From Microbacter margulisiae (GTDB lineage: Bacteria > Bacteroidota > Bacteroidia > Bacteroidales > Paludibacteraceae), in contig NZ_JACHYB010000002.1 in the NCBI RefSeq assembly GCF_014192515.1, forward strand, positions 1,240,001 through 1,304,000: a stretch of 64,000 nt of DNA. Direction: 5' to 3'. How positions within the stretch are numbered: the first letter of the stretch is position 1; each line of letters starts with the position of its first letter. The position numbers were made by a program, and so were the translations under genes. Positions 25,174-34,674 of the stretch are shown piece by piece. The notes beneath the pieces were generated by a model. The model was not told where the DNA came from. It saw only the letters and a program-made list of their open reading frames with translations, and did not search any database.

Positions 25174-26718
25174 ATGAAAAAATATATATTATTAGTGCTG
25201 CTAATGGTAGTAACACTATCTGCAACCGGCTATGTGTATGCAGCAGGCACAACTCCCGACCCAAGTGGGGTAACAACAGGAACTGCAAGTGACGTAACAG
25301 CGGCAAATCCAGGTCACCCGACCTTGGATGAAATTGCAACCCAGGCAGGACATAACAAAATAGCCATCAATATGGTATGGTTACTGATAACAGGATTTCT
25401 GGTTATGTTTATGCAAGCCGGGTTTGCCATGGTTGAAACAGGATTAACACGGGCAAAAAATGCTGCACATACCATGTCGATGAACATGATGGTGTATGCC
25501 TTAGGTATGTTGGGATTTTTTATCAGTGGTTTTGCAATCATGTTTGGAGGTGTCGGATCCCTGGGAACTCTAGGTGGTTTTGGAGGCTTGGCCAACGAAG
25601 TAACCATTACACTATTCGGCCATACTTTTGGTTTGTTCGGCACCAAAGGATTTTTTCTAAATGGTGTCTATGATGTAGGGGTATTCGGATTGTTCCTGTT
25701 TGAAATGGTATTTATGGATACAACTGCTACTATTCCGACCGGCTCAATGGCTGAAAGATGGAAATTCTCCGCATTTGCTATTTATGGCATTGTCGTAGGA
25801 GCAGTTATTTACCCTGTCTTCGGAAACTGGGTATGGGGTGGAGGATGGCTTTCTCAACTTGGAGCTAACTTTGGATTAGGTCATGGTGATGTTGATTTTG
25901 CCGGATCTTCCGTAGTTCATATGACAGGTGGCGTTTTAGCTTTGGTTGGAGCAAAAATGATTGGTCCCCGTCTTGGGAAATACAATAAAGACGGCTCTCC
26001 TAACGCCATTCCGGGACATAACATTCCTATGGCTGTCATAGGTTGTTTTATTCTTGCTTTTGGCTGGTTTGGGTTCAATCCCGGATCAACATTGGCAGGT
26101 AGTGATTTAAGAATCAGTGTTATTGCTGTAAATACCATGATTGCTTCTGCAACTGGTGCTTTAGCATCCATGCTTTACATGTGGTGGTTTAAAACAAAAA
26201 AACCGGATCCATCCATGATGATTAACGGGATGCTGGCCGGTTTGGTAGCTATTACTGCTCCTTGTGCATTCGTAACGGTACAATCTGCTGCATTGATCGG
26301 TTTGATATCTGGAGTCTTAGTAATAGAATCTGCATTTTTCATTGAGAAAAGACTTAAAATTGACGACCCTGTTGGTGCTGTATCGGTACATGGTGTCAAT
26401 GGTCTATGGGGAGTCCTGGCCCTTGGTCTCTTTGCAGATGGAACTTATGGAGACGGATGGAATGGAGTAAAAGGGACTGTAACCGGCCTTTTCTACGGAG
26501 ATGGAGGTCAATTTGTAGCCCAAGTAATCGGTGGTATCACTAATTTCATCGTAATCGGAGCTATGGGTTGGGTCGTATTTAAATTAATTGATGTGATTGT
26601 TGGACTCAGGGTAAATGCCAAAGATGAACTTGAAGGGCTGGATGTCCCCGAAATGGGAACAGAAGGTTATGCAGGTATCAAGATGGATAAAAACGCGGAA
26701 ACTCCATTATCGCATTAA
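25174..26718 (+). CDS. amtB: Ammonium transporter AmtB (copy 1)
   Basis: Inner-membrane ammonium channel of 514 aa with a cleavable-looking signal sequence (MKKYILLVLLMVVTLSATGYVYA) and about 11 TM helices. The twin pore histidines are in SSVVHMTGGVLALVGA (about 249) and SVHGVNGLWGVLALG (about 405). The C-terminal tail ends EGLDVPEMGTEGYAGIKMDK, the cytoplasmic part that contacts PII. It is longer than copy 2 (463 aa), mainly through an extended N-terminus and insertions between helices. Confidence 0.95.
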   Translation: MKKYILLVLLMVVTLSATGYVYAAGTTPDPSGVTTGTASDVTAANPGHPTLDEIATQAGHNKIAINMVWLLITGFLVMFMQAGFAMVETGLTRAKNAAHTMSMNMMVYALGMLGFFISGFAIMFGGVGSLGTLGGFGGLANEVTITLFGHTFGLFGTKGFFLNGVYDVGVFGLFLFEMVFMDTTATIPTGSMAERWKFSAFAIYGIVVGAVIYPVFGNWVWGGGWLSQLGANFGLGHGDVDFAGSSVVHMTGGVLALVGAKMIGPRLGKYNKDGSPNAIPGHNIPMAVIGCFILAFGWFGFNPGSTLAGSDLRISVIAVNTMIASATGALASMLYMWWFKTKKPDPSMMINGMLAGLVAITAPCAFVTVQSAALIGLISGVLVIESAFFIEKRLKIDDPVGAVSVHGVNGLWGVLALGLFADGTYGDGWNGVKGTVTGLFYGDGGQFVAQVIGGITNFIVIGAMGWVVFKLIDVIVGLRVNAKDELEGLDVPEMGTEGYAGIKMDKNAETPLSH

Positions 26719-26834
26719 CGATAAATCGGTAATAAGGATGCTCAATGAACCGATATATTGTTTCTTTTTGTCCAAGGCGATATTGGTTCTTACAAGCTAC
26801 TGTTAACCGATTGTGTTTTTAATTTTATTGTTTG

Positions 26835-26872
26835 GAACAGGCTGTTTCGCAAGAGATAGTCTGTTCTTTTTT
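26835..26872 (+). terminator. Intrinsic terminator after amtB 1
   Basis: GAACAG (26835-26840) pairs with CTGTTC (26861-26866), extended by CT/AG across one mismatch, and is followed by TTTTTT. Confidence 0.7.
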
Positions 26873-26999
26873 AGAGAATATTTTTCTCTTATGTAAAGGC
26901 AATTTTCGGTTATGAATAGCACGCAAGTATTGTCAATCTTTCCGAAAAAAACGTACATTTACGGCACACAAATAAGGATTACTTAAACTGACAGATCAT

Positions 27000-28280
27000 A
27001 TGACAATCATGTTACTGTCCATTTTTGGACTGGGATATGCAATAATTGCATTCGAAAATACGATTAAAATCAATAAAACAGCAACTGCGCTGATTGCCGG
27101 TGTCCTATGTTGGACGGCCTACATTTTATTTTCTCCCGATAAGCTACAGGTGAATAACGATCTGATATCGCATCTGGGGAATATTTCCAGTATTCTATTT
27201 TTTTTACTTGGCGCAATGACTATCGTAGAATTGATTGATGCTCACAATGGGTTTGAGATCATTACTGAATTTATTTCGCAGACCAATAAACGTCGACTCA
27301 TATGGATCGTGGGATTTCTTACATTTTTCCTGTCTTCTATCCTGGATAATTTAACGACAACAATTGTAATGGTTTCCTTATTACGAAAACTCATCAAGAC
27401 ACGGGAAGATCGGTTGTTGTTTGTCGGGATAGTTGTCATAGCTGCCAATGCCGGAGGTGCATGGACTCCAATAGGAGACGTAACCACCACCATGTTGTGG
27501 ATTGGCGGACAGATATCAACTTTTCATATTATGCAAAAACTCTTTTTACCGAGCTTGGTTTGCCTGATAATTCCATTGTTGTTTCTTTCATTACAGCTTA
27601 AAGGGAAAGTAGAACGGGTGGCTGCAAAAGCATCTGCTGCATCAAGCATTCTTACAAAAAACAAACAAAAGATTATTCTTTCTCTGGGGTTGCTTATTTT
27701 GATTTTAGTTCCGGTATTTAAAACTTATACCGAGTTGCCTCCGTTTATGGGAATGCTACTGGGGTTGGGGATACTTTGGGTTGTTACAGAGATTATGTAT
27801 AAAGGCGCAGATCACGAAGAAAAAAAACACCTGACGCTTGTGAATGCCCTGCATAAGATTGATATACCAAGCATTTTATTCTTTTTGGGTATTCTAATGC
27901 TAATAGCAGCATTGGAGACTTCCGGTATTTTAAGTTCCATGGCTTTATGGCTTTCAAATGCCATTGGCAATCTTAGTGTTATTGTTATGTCCATCGGCTT
28001 GTCATCGGCTGTTATCGATAATGTGCCGTTGGTGGCAGCAACACAAGGCATGTATCATTTGGTGCAATATCCCGCAGATAGTTTCATCTGGGAATTTCTG
28101 GCATTTTGTGCCGGTACCGGGGGAAGTATTTTAATTATTGGATCAGCGGCAGGCGTTGCTGCCATGGGAATGGAAAAAATAGATTTCTTCTGGTATGTGA
28201 AAAAAATAAGCTGGCTTGCACTGCTAGGATATTTGGGTGGATCACTGACCTATATCTTTATTGAGAAATTGTTTTATTAA
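27000..28280 (+). CDS. nhaD: Na+/H+ antiporter NhaD
   Basis: Inner-membrane sodium/proton antiporter of the ion-transporter superfamily (426 aa, normal length). About 12 TM helices. Conserved blocks include FFLLGAMTIVELIDAHNGF, SILDNLTTTIVMVSLL (charged Asp in a helix), ANAGGAWTPIGDVTTTMLWI and VIDNVPLVAATQGMY. It stands alone between the amtB terminator and the carbohydrate operon. Exports Na+ and aids pH homeostasis. Confidence 0.92.
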   Translation: MTIMLLSIFGLGYAIIAFENTIKINKTATALIAGVLCWTAYILFSPDKLQVNNDLISHLGNISSILFFLLGAMTIVELIDAHNGFEIITEFISQTNKRRLIWIVGFLTFFLSSILDNLTTTIVMVSLLRKLIKTREDRLLFVGIVVIAANAGGAWTPIGDVTTTMLWIGGQISTFHIMQKLFLPSLVCLIIPLLFLSLQLKGKVERVAAKASAASSILTKNKQKIILSLGLLILILVPVFKTYTELPPFMGMLLGLGILWVVTEIMYKGADHEEKKHLTLVNALHKIDIPSILFFLGILMLIAALETSGILSSMALWLSNAIGNLSVIVMSIGLSSAVIDNVPLVAATQGMYHLVQYPADSFIWEFLAFCAGTGGSILIIGSAAGVAAMGMEKIDFFWYVKKISWLALLGYLGGSLTYIFIEKLFY

Positions 28281-28603
28281 ACTTGTGCTTTCAGGCATAT
28301 GTCTTATGTTATCTGTTCCTGTCGTCATTTTCATTTTCCCAATAACTAAATTATTGGAAGCAAACTATTCTTTTTTGAATGATAAAATTAATTGAGATTA
28401 TTCTTTGAATTTTCTTTCGATATAAGAATTAGGTATATTGGAAGTAAATTAAATATAGATCTGTTTATTAGGTATATATATCTAAATTTTCGTGTTCGGA
28501 CTTTTCGACTGTGTTTTTTTGAATATTTAATATCGTCTTCTTTATACTTTCGAATGTTTTCTGTTACCTTTGCAAACAAAGATAAACGAAAATAGGAAAA
28601 GTA
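28281..28603. other. Intergenic: weak hairpin and operon promoter
   Basis: CCAATAA/TTATTGG (28339-28357) forms a short hairpin that may end nhaD. TACCTTTG (28565-28572) is a good -7 box 31 nt before the transketolase ATG. The rest is AT-rich with no gene. Confidence 0.5.
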
Positions 28604-29452
28604 ATGTTGAATGCAACAACGACTGTAATTCAAAACCTTCAATTACAGTCTGAAAAGGTCAGAAAGCGGCTGGTTGAAATTATTTATGCTTCAAAATCGG
28701 GGCATATCGGAGGCTCCCTTTCATCCGTAGAAATAGAAACGGCGCTATATTTTCATTTCATGAATATAGATCCGAAGAATCCACAAAAAGACGATCGCGA
28801 TCGTTTCATATTAAGCAAAGGTCATAGTGTAGAAGCTCTTTATTCAGTGTTGGCCGCAGCAGGTTTTATTGATGACGCTTTATTAAATACTTACGGGAAG
28901 TTTAATTCCATGCTTGCCGGTCACCCAATAAAGAAAATTCCAGGCATAGAGTTAAATAGTGGAGCTTTAGGCCATGGATTGTCTGTCGGAGTTGGTTTGT
29001 CCATTGCTGCAAAACGGGATAAAAAAGGGTATAAAACCTATGTTCTCATGGGTGATGGAGAACAAGGGGAAGGGTCTATATACGAAGCTGCCATGTCGGC
29101 AAGCCATTATAAGCTTGATAATCTTGTAGCAATTATTGATCGGAATCAATTGCAAATAAGCGGAAGTACCGAAGATGTAATGTCGCTTGAGCCTATGCGT
29201 GAACGGTGGGAATCTTTCGGATGGGAAGTGTTTGATATGGAAGGGAATGATATGGAAGATATTATCAACACCTTTGCAAACATAAATTACAACAATTCAA
29301 AACCAAAGTTGATTATTGCTCATACAACAAAGGGATGTGGAATTACTTTTATGGAAAAAGTCGCTAAATGGCATCATGGCATACCTAACGAAGAGCAGTA
29401 TAAAGAGGCAATTGCTGAAATTGAAGAACGTATTAACAACTTGAGGGGATGA
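28604..29452 (+). CDS. Transketolase-like enzyme, N-terminal (TPP-binding) subunit
   Basis: The first half of a split transketolase, 282 aa. It binds thiamine diphosphate through GDGEQGEGSIYEAAMSASHYKLDNLVAIIDRN (about 147-178; the GDG...N motif). Conserved histidines sit in SKSGHIGGSLSSVE, SKGHSVEAL and LGHGLSVG. It overlaps the C-terminal subunit gene by 4 nt (ATGA), so translation is coupled. Transfers two-carbon ketol units. Split transketolases beside sugar kinases serve dedicated pathways, such as apulose 4-phosphate or sulfosugar cleavage, as well as ordinary pentose metabolism. The substrate here is not determined. Confidence 0.9.
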   Translation: MLNATTTVIQNLQLQSEKVRKRLVEIIYASKSGHIGGSLSSVEIETALYFHFMNIDPKNPQKDDRDRFILSKGHSVEALYSVLAAAGFIDDALLNTYGKFNSMLAGHPIKKIPGIELNSGALGHGLSVGVGLSIAAKRDKKGYKTYVLMGDGEQGEGSIYEAAMSASHYKLDNLVAIIDRNQLQISGSTEDVMSLEPMRERWESFGWEVFDMEGNDMEDIINTFANINYNNSKPKLIIAHTTKGCGITFMEKVAKWHHGIPNEEQYKEAIAEIEERINNLRG

Positions 29453-30402
29453 ATATTAAGATAGATAATACTAACACGGTGCCTTGCCGTAGAATGTTCA
29501 CCGACACGTTGGTAGAACTGGCAAAAAAAGATAAAGACATCATGGCGGTGACAACAGACGCACGTGGTTCGGTAACCCTGGACGTTTTTGCAAGAGAACT
29601 TCCAAATCAGTTCATAGAGATGGGGATTGCCGAACAGAATGCGGTTGGAGTTGCCGCCGGATTGGCTTCGGCAGGGAAAAAAACTTTTGTGTGTGGTCCT
29701 GCCTGCTTTTATGTTGCCCGCAGCCTTGAACAGGTGAAAATCGATATAGCGTATTCGGCTAATCCTGTTAAAATCTTAGGAGTTAGTGGAGGCGTAAGTT
29801 ATGGAGCACTCGGATTTTCACATCATAGTTTGCACGATATTGCCGCATTGAGAACTTTCCCGGGCATGCATATTGTGCTGCCAAGTGATATTTATCAAAC
29901 CCGTAAGTTGGTTCAGGAGTTGATAGATTATCCTTTTCCTGTCTATGTCCGCGTAGGGAGAAATGCTGTTCCCAATATTTACGATCCGGAGAATATAGAA
30001 TTTAAAATAGGGAAAGCTAATCTTTTGGCAGATGGCAACGATCTTACCATCATTGGCACCGGTGAAATGGTTTATCACTGCTTGCAGGCAGGGCAGAGGC
30101 TGAAAGAACAAGGTATTAATGCCAGGGTAATCGATATGCATACTCTTAAGCCTTTTGACAGAGATATTGTAGAAAAAGCGGCAAAAGAAACCGGGCGTAT
30201 TATCACTGTGGAAGAGCATAGTGTAAACGGAGGTTTAGGAGGCGCTGTTGCTGAAATTGTAGCAGAGTGCCATCCAGTCCCAATGCGAATTCTCGGAATT
30301 CCCGATGAATATGCTATTCATGCCAAACCACTGGAGATTTTTCATTATTATAATATTGATGCAGATGGTATTGTAAAAACCGCTGTGGAGATGTGTCAAT
30401 AA
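29449..30402 (+). CDS. Transketolase-like enzyme, C-terminal subunit
   Basis: The second half of the split enzyme (317 aa), with the pyrimidine-binding domain (FIEMGIAEQNAVGVAAGLASAGKK, about 62-85, including the catalytic Glu) and the C-terminal domain (ARVIDMHTLKPFDRDIV, ITVEEHSVNGGLGGAVAE). Forms a complex with the 282-aa subunit. The pair is followed after 103 nt by a sugar kinase. Confidence 0.9.
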   Translation: MNIKIDNTNTVPCRRMFTDTLVELAKKDKDIMAVTTDARGSVTLDVFARELPNQFIEMGIAEQNAVGVAAGLASAGKKTFVCGPACFYVARSLEQVKIDIAYSANPVKILGVSGGVSYGALGFSHHSLHDIAALRTFPGMHIVLPSDIYQTRKLVQELIDYPFPVYVRVGRNAVPNIYDPENIEFKIGKANLLADGNDLTIIGTGEMVYHCLQAGQRLKEQGINARVIDMHTLKPFDRDIVEKAAKETGRIITVEEHSVNGGLGGAVAEIVAECHPVPMRILGIPDEYAIHAKPLEIFHYYNIDADGIVKTAVEMCQ

Positions 30403-30505
30403 AAAGAGCAGGTAGTATTAACTTTGGAGAAATTTTTATCTTATCCGACAAGAAGCAATGTATCGTTAATAATATAGGGCATATTCCATAATCATTAAAT
30501 TATCC

Positions 30506-31987
30506 ATGATGAAATACACCTTAGCTATTGATCAAAGCACATCAACAACCAAAGCAATGCTTTTTGATGAAAAGGCAAGGCTGGTTAGCCGTGCTTCTGT
30601 CGATCATAAACAATTTTATCCGCAGCCTGGGTGGGTGGAACATGATCCTGAAGAAATACTTCACAACACATATAAAGCCATTGGACTGATTTTAGAAAAA
30701 GATAAATCGGTAAAGAAAAATATTATTTCGATTGCTATTACCAATCAACGCGAAACGGTAGTTGTCTGGGATAGAAATACTGGGAAGCCAGTGTATAACG
30801 CGATAGTCTGGCAATGCAACCGTGGCGCCCATATCTGCGAGGAATTAATTCGTCAAGGACGCGAATCGGAGGTGTCGGCCAAGACAGGATTAATTATCAA
30901 TCCCTATTTTTCCGCCAGTGGTGTAAAATGGATTCTCGATAATGTCGAAGGTGCACGTGAGCACGCAGAAGCCGGAAGACTGCTGATAGGGACTATGGAT
31001 ACCTGGTTAATCTGGAATTTCACGAACGGGAAAAATCATGCAACAGACTATACCAATGCTTCGCGTACCTTATTGTTTAATATCCATACTCTGAACTGGG
31101 ATGATGAGCTTCTTGACATGTTTACTGTTCCATCTTCAATGGTCCCGGAAGTATTGCCCTGCGATGCCATATATGGATCAACAACGTTGAACGGGTTAAT
31201 TCCTGAAACCATTATTGCCGGTGTGTTGGGAGATTCACACGGCGCATTAGCCGGACAGATGTGCTTCACAAGCGGTATGGGGAAGGCAACTTTTGGAACC
31301 GGATCATCCATTATGATCAATATCGGGGAGAAAGCACTAACCGCTCCGAAAGGATTAGTTACCTCAATTGCATTTGCTGCAAAAGGCAAAATATATTATG
31401 CATTCGAAGGCAATATTCATTGTACAGGTGCTACTATCAAATGGTTGCAAGATGATTTGCAGCTTATCCAGTCTGCAGAAGAAACGGAAGCTTTGGCAAC
31501 ATCCATCGAAAGTACTGATGGCGTTTATCTGGTCCCTGCTTTTGCCGGCTTGGGAGCGCCATGGTGGGACAATGATGCCAGGGCGTTGATTTGTGGTATG
31601 ACCCGTGGTACCAATAAAGCGCATGTTGTTCGGGCTGCTTTAGAATCTATTGCATTTCAAGTGAAAGATCTCATAGAACTTATTCAACGGTCTGGAGTAG
31701 AATTGAATGAGTTACGGGTAGACGGAGGCCCGGTAAAAAATAATTTTCTCATGCAATTCCAGGCTGATATGCTTCAGTCAAAAATAAACCGTAGTCCCAT
31801 TGAAGAAGCTTCTGCATTAGGAGCTGTCCTGATGAGTCAATTTGCGATGAAACAATTGGCTGATGTTGAAGATGCAATGAAGTTAAGGTTGGGAAATGAT
31901 TACATTATTCCCTCTATGGAAATTTCAAACGTAAACAGGCTGTATGGTGAATGGCAGAATGCTGTGAAACGCACTCTGATGAAATAA
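30506..31987 (+). CDS. FGGY-family sugar/polyol kinase (glycerol-kinase-like)
   Basis: Cytosolic ATP-dependent carbohydrate kinase (493 aa). It is most like glycerol kinase: AIDQSTSTTKAMLFDE for phosphate binding, PGWVEHDPEEIL, AITNQRETVVVWDRNTGKPVYNAIVWQ, and GGPVKNNFLMQFQADML for ATP binding. However the catalytic Asp is in VLGDSHGALAGQ rather than the AGDQ block of true glycerol kinases, and WQCNR replaces WQDRR. The substrate is therefore probably not glycerol. Its place between split transketolase and an aldose/ketose isomerase suggests a ketose (pentulose or tetrulose) kinase. An alternative start is the next codon (30509). Confidence 0.85.
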   Translation: MMKYTLAIDQSTSTTKAMLFDEKARLVSRASVDHKQFYPQPGWVEHDPEEILHNTYKAIGLILEKDKSVKKNIISIAITNQRETVVVWDRNTGKPVYNAIVWQCNRGAHICEELIRQGRESEVSAKTGLIINPYFSASGVKWILDNVEGAREHAEAGRLLIGTMDTWLIWNFTNGKNHATDYTNASRTLLFNIHTLNWDDELLDMFTVPSSMVPEVLPCDAIYGSTTLNGLIPETIIAGVLGDSHGALAGQMCFTSGMGKATFGTGSSIMINIGEKALTAPKGLVTSIAFAAKGKIYYAFEGNIHCTGATIKWLQDDLQLIQSAEETEALATSIESTDGVYLVPAFAGLGAPWWDNDARALICGMTRGTNKAHVVRAALESIAFQVKDLIELIQRSGVELNELRVDGGPVKNNFLMQFQADMLQSKINRSPIEEASALGAVLMSQFAMKQLADVEDAMKLRLGNDYIIPSMEISNVNRLYGEWQNAVKRTLMK

Positions 31988-32081
31988 TCATCAGTCTCCA
32001 CACGCTATTTCTTACTGTTGATTTATTAATATTTATCGTGCAAAAAACAACAACAAATCCTTTAATCTAAAATATTAACCA

Positions 32082-33500
32082 ATGGCTTACAAACAAAAAC
32101 TCACTTTCGGGATAATTATCGGCACACGGAATTATTTCAATTCGGATCTGGCAGGAGATGTCCGGATAACCCTGCTTAAAGAACTTGAAGCTCAAGGATA
32201 TGACTATGTTATCCTCGACGAAGCGGAAACTCAAACAGGAAGTATTGAAACGCGGGAAGATGGGAAAAAATGCGCTCAGCTATTCCGTACAAACAGAGAT
32301 CGTATTGACGGGATTATCATTTCCTTACCCAATTTCGGTTTTGAAATTGGAATTATCAATGCTCTTAGCTTGTCAGAACTCCGTGTTCCTATATTAGTAC
32401 AAGCTTGCGACGACGAAAATGATAAAGTGACGCTTGATAAACGTCGCGATGCTTTTTGTGGCAAGCTGTCAGTTTGCAATAACCTTTATCAATACGGGAT
32501 TCCCTTTACGGATACTACTTTCCACACTTATTCAATCCACAGTGAAACGTTTAAAAAAGACCTGAAGTTTTTTGCAGGAGTATGCCGTACTGTAAACGGA
32601 TTACGTAATGCCCGCATTGGAGCAATAGGGACACGTCCGGCAGGATTTCAGACAGTACGCGCCAGTGAAAAAATTTTACAAGCAACCGGTATAACCGTTG
32701 TACCTGTCGATTTATCAGAGATAATAGCATCAGCAAATAAAATTGACAACCAGGCTGCTATATTAAAATCCAGACTTGGAGAAATCAAAGCGTATGCCAA
32801 AGTCCCAGCGGCTTATGAAGAGAAGCTTATTACACAAGCAAAATTCGGATTAGCGGTTGATGAATGGGTAGCAGAAAATGAGGTTGATGCTACGGCTGTT
32901 CAGTGTTGGGATTCTCTTGAAAAAAATTATGGATGTGCCGCATGCGTCACCATGAGTATGATGGGAGAAAAAATGATGCCAAGTGCGTGTGAAGTGGATA
33001 TTGCCGGAGCTGTTTCCATGTATGCCTTAATGCTTGCGTCCGGTAATCCTGCTGCATTGCTCGATTGGAACAATAATTTTGCTGAAGAAAGGAATAAATG
33101 CGTTTGTACACACTGTGGAAACTTCCCAAAGAGCTTTACACAGAATGATATCGAATTAGGAACACTTGGCGTATTAGGAAATGTTTTGGGGAAAGTCAAT
33201 ACCTTCGGAGCCGTTAAAGGCAAAGTCACCGAAGGTCCGTTCACATTCTTCCGTATCTCTACCGATGATACCAACGGAATTATCAAATCATATCTCGGAG
33301 AAGGTAAATTTACGAATGATCCTTACGGTATGGATGGAGGTATCGCCGTGTCTGAAGTAAACAATTTACAGAAGCTGCTCAAATATATGTGTAAAAACGG
33401 ATTTGAACACCATGTTGCCATGGCACGGGGATATGTGGCTGATATTCTCGAAGAATCTATCAATACGTATCTCGGCTGGTCATTATATAAACACGAATAA
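32082..33500 (+). CDS. L-fucose/L-arabinose isomerase-family protein
   Basis: A 472-aa member of the FucI/AraA-like superfamily: TFGIIIGTRNYFNSDLAG at the start, a Rossmann-like N-domain (DGIIISLPNFGFEIGIINAL), then the catalytic half with MMPSACEVDIAGAVSMYALML (metal-binding Glu), LLDWNNNF and CVCTHCGNFP (candidate metal His). It should interconvert an aldose and a ketose in the cytosol, feeding the kinase encoded 94 nt upstream. The exact sugar cannot be told from the sequence. A hairpin after its stop may lower expression of the downstream transporter gene. Confidence 0.8.
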   Translation: MAYKQKLTFGIIIGTRNYFNSDLAGDVRITLLKELEAQGYDYVILDEAETQTGSIETREDGKKCAQLFRTNRDRIDGIIISLPNFGFEIGIINALSLSELRVPILVQACDDENDKVTLDKRRDAFCGKLSVCNNLYQYGIPFTDTTFHTYSIHSETFKKDLKFFAGVCRTVNGLRNARIGAIGTRPAGFQTVRASEKILQATGITVVPVDLSEIIASANKIDNQAAILKSRLGEIKAYAKVPAAYEEKLITQAKFGLAVDEWVAENEVDATAVQCWDSLEKNYGCAACVTMSMMGEKMMPSACEVDIAGAVSMYALMLASGNPAALLDWNNNFAEERNKCVCTHCGNFPKSFTQNDIELGTLGVLGNVLGKVNTFGAVKGKVTEGPFTFFRISTDDTNGIIKSYLGEGKFTNDPYGMDGGIAVSEVNNLQKLLKYMCKNGFEHHVAMARGYVADILEESINTYLGWSLYKHE

Positions 33501-33531
33501 TCCTGATAATTGGTTTCTTACACTTTCGGGT

Positions 33532-33564
33532 AAAAGATAAGGGGGGAATTCCCTTTTATCTTTT
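33532..33564 (+). terminator. Hairpin between isomerase and transporter genes
   Basis: AAAAGATAA-GG-GGG pairs with CCC-TT-TTATCTTTT: 14 pairs including two G.U, with a 5-nt loop, followed by a T-rich stretch. It may be a partial (attenuating) terminator within the operon. Confidence 0.5.
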
Positions 33565-33619
33565 CTAATTTTATCACACTCATATCTGCCTTATCCTAAC
33601 CATTTTAATACAATAGACA

Positions 33620-34624
33620 ATGACGCTAATCCAACATTATATTCCGGCTGTTTTATTTCTCATATTTAGCATGATATGCTGGGGATCGTGGGCAAACACA
33701 CAAAAAATGGCAGCAAAAGCCTGGCGTTTTGAGCTCTTTTATTTTGATTTTGTCTGGGGACTGTTATTAACTGCAATTGTTGCTGCATTTACCCTAGGTA
33801 GTTTTGGCCCTGATGGCCGCAGCTTTTTGGAGGATATTCATCAGGCAGATACTGCCAGTATTGCGTATGCATTTGCGGGAGGTGTTGTTTGGAATCTTGG
33901 AACGTTTTTGTTGGTTGCAGCTATGGCAATTGCAGGCATGTCTGTCGGGTTTCCTATTGGAGGAGGACTTGCTTGGGTTTTAGGCATTATTGTAAACTTT
34001 TTTATTGCTGGTTCTCAGGGAAATAATATTGTCCTTTTATTTCTAGGAGTGGCATTTATTGTTGCAGCTATCATCTTTTGTATGTTTGCTTATAAGAAAT
34101 TGGCGACAGGGCAGAAGGGAACCACTTCGAAGGGTATTATCGTCTCTCTATTGGCTGGCGTCACCATCGCATTTTTCTATGGATTGGTTGTCAAATCCCT
34201 CGATCCGGCATATGTCAGTGGCGGAAGCGGGAATCTTACTCCATTTACCGGCGTATTTTTCTTTACGATTGGTGCTGTAATCAGTACTCCCTTTTTTAAT
34301 CTTTTTGTAATGAAACACCCGGTTCACGGAGATGTAGTTTCTTATAAAGAATATTTCAAAGGTGATTTGAAGACTCATTTTACTGGTGTATTGGGTGGCA
34401 TAATATGGATGTCGGGGATGGTGATCAGTTTCATGTCAGTTCCTAAAGCAGGGCCTACAATTTCATATGCATTGACTAATGGAGCACCTGTTGTGGCAAT
34501 GTTTTGGGGTGTCTTTGTCTGGAAAGAATTCAGGACGGCACCTCGTGGAACTAACAAATTACTAACGGCAATGTTTGCTCTTTTTATTTTAGGTTTGGTG
34601 TTAATCACCTTCTCAAAAGCATAA
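33620..34624 (+). CDS. GRP-family (DMT superfamily) sugar transporter
   Basis: Inner-membrane protein of 334 aa with about ten TM helices. Blocks such as CWGSWANTQKMAAKAWRFELFYFDFVWG and AIAGMSVGFPIGGGLAWVLGIIVN are typical of the glucose/ribose porter (GRP) family, which includes RhaT-like proton symporters. As part of the kinase/isomerase/transketolase run it is probably the uptake system for that pathway's sugar. Confidence 0.85.
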   Translation: MTLIQHYIPAVLFLIFSMICWGSWANTQKMAAKAWRFELFYFDFVWGLLLTAIVAAFTLGSFGPDGRSFLEDIHQADTASIAYAFAGGVVWNLGTFLLVAAMAIAGMSVGFPIGGGLAWVLGIIVNFFIAGSQGNNIVLLFLGVAFIVAAIIFCMFAYKKLATGQKGTTSKGIIVSLLAGVTIAFFYGLVVKSLDPAYVSGGSGNLTPFTGVFFFTIGAVISTPFFNLFVMKHPVHGDVVSYKEYFKGDLKTHFTGVLGGIIWMSGMVISFMSVPKAGPTISYALTNGAPVVAMFWGVFVWKEFRTAPRGTNKLLTAMFALFILGLVLITFSKA

Positions 34625-34674
34625 TCATGCCGCATCTTTGTTGAAAATAAATTGCAAGGGATAATTATTCATCT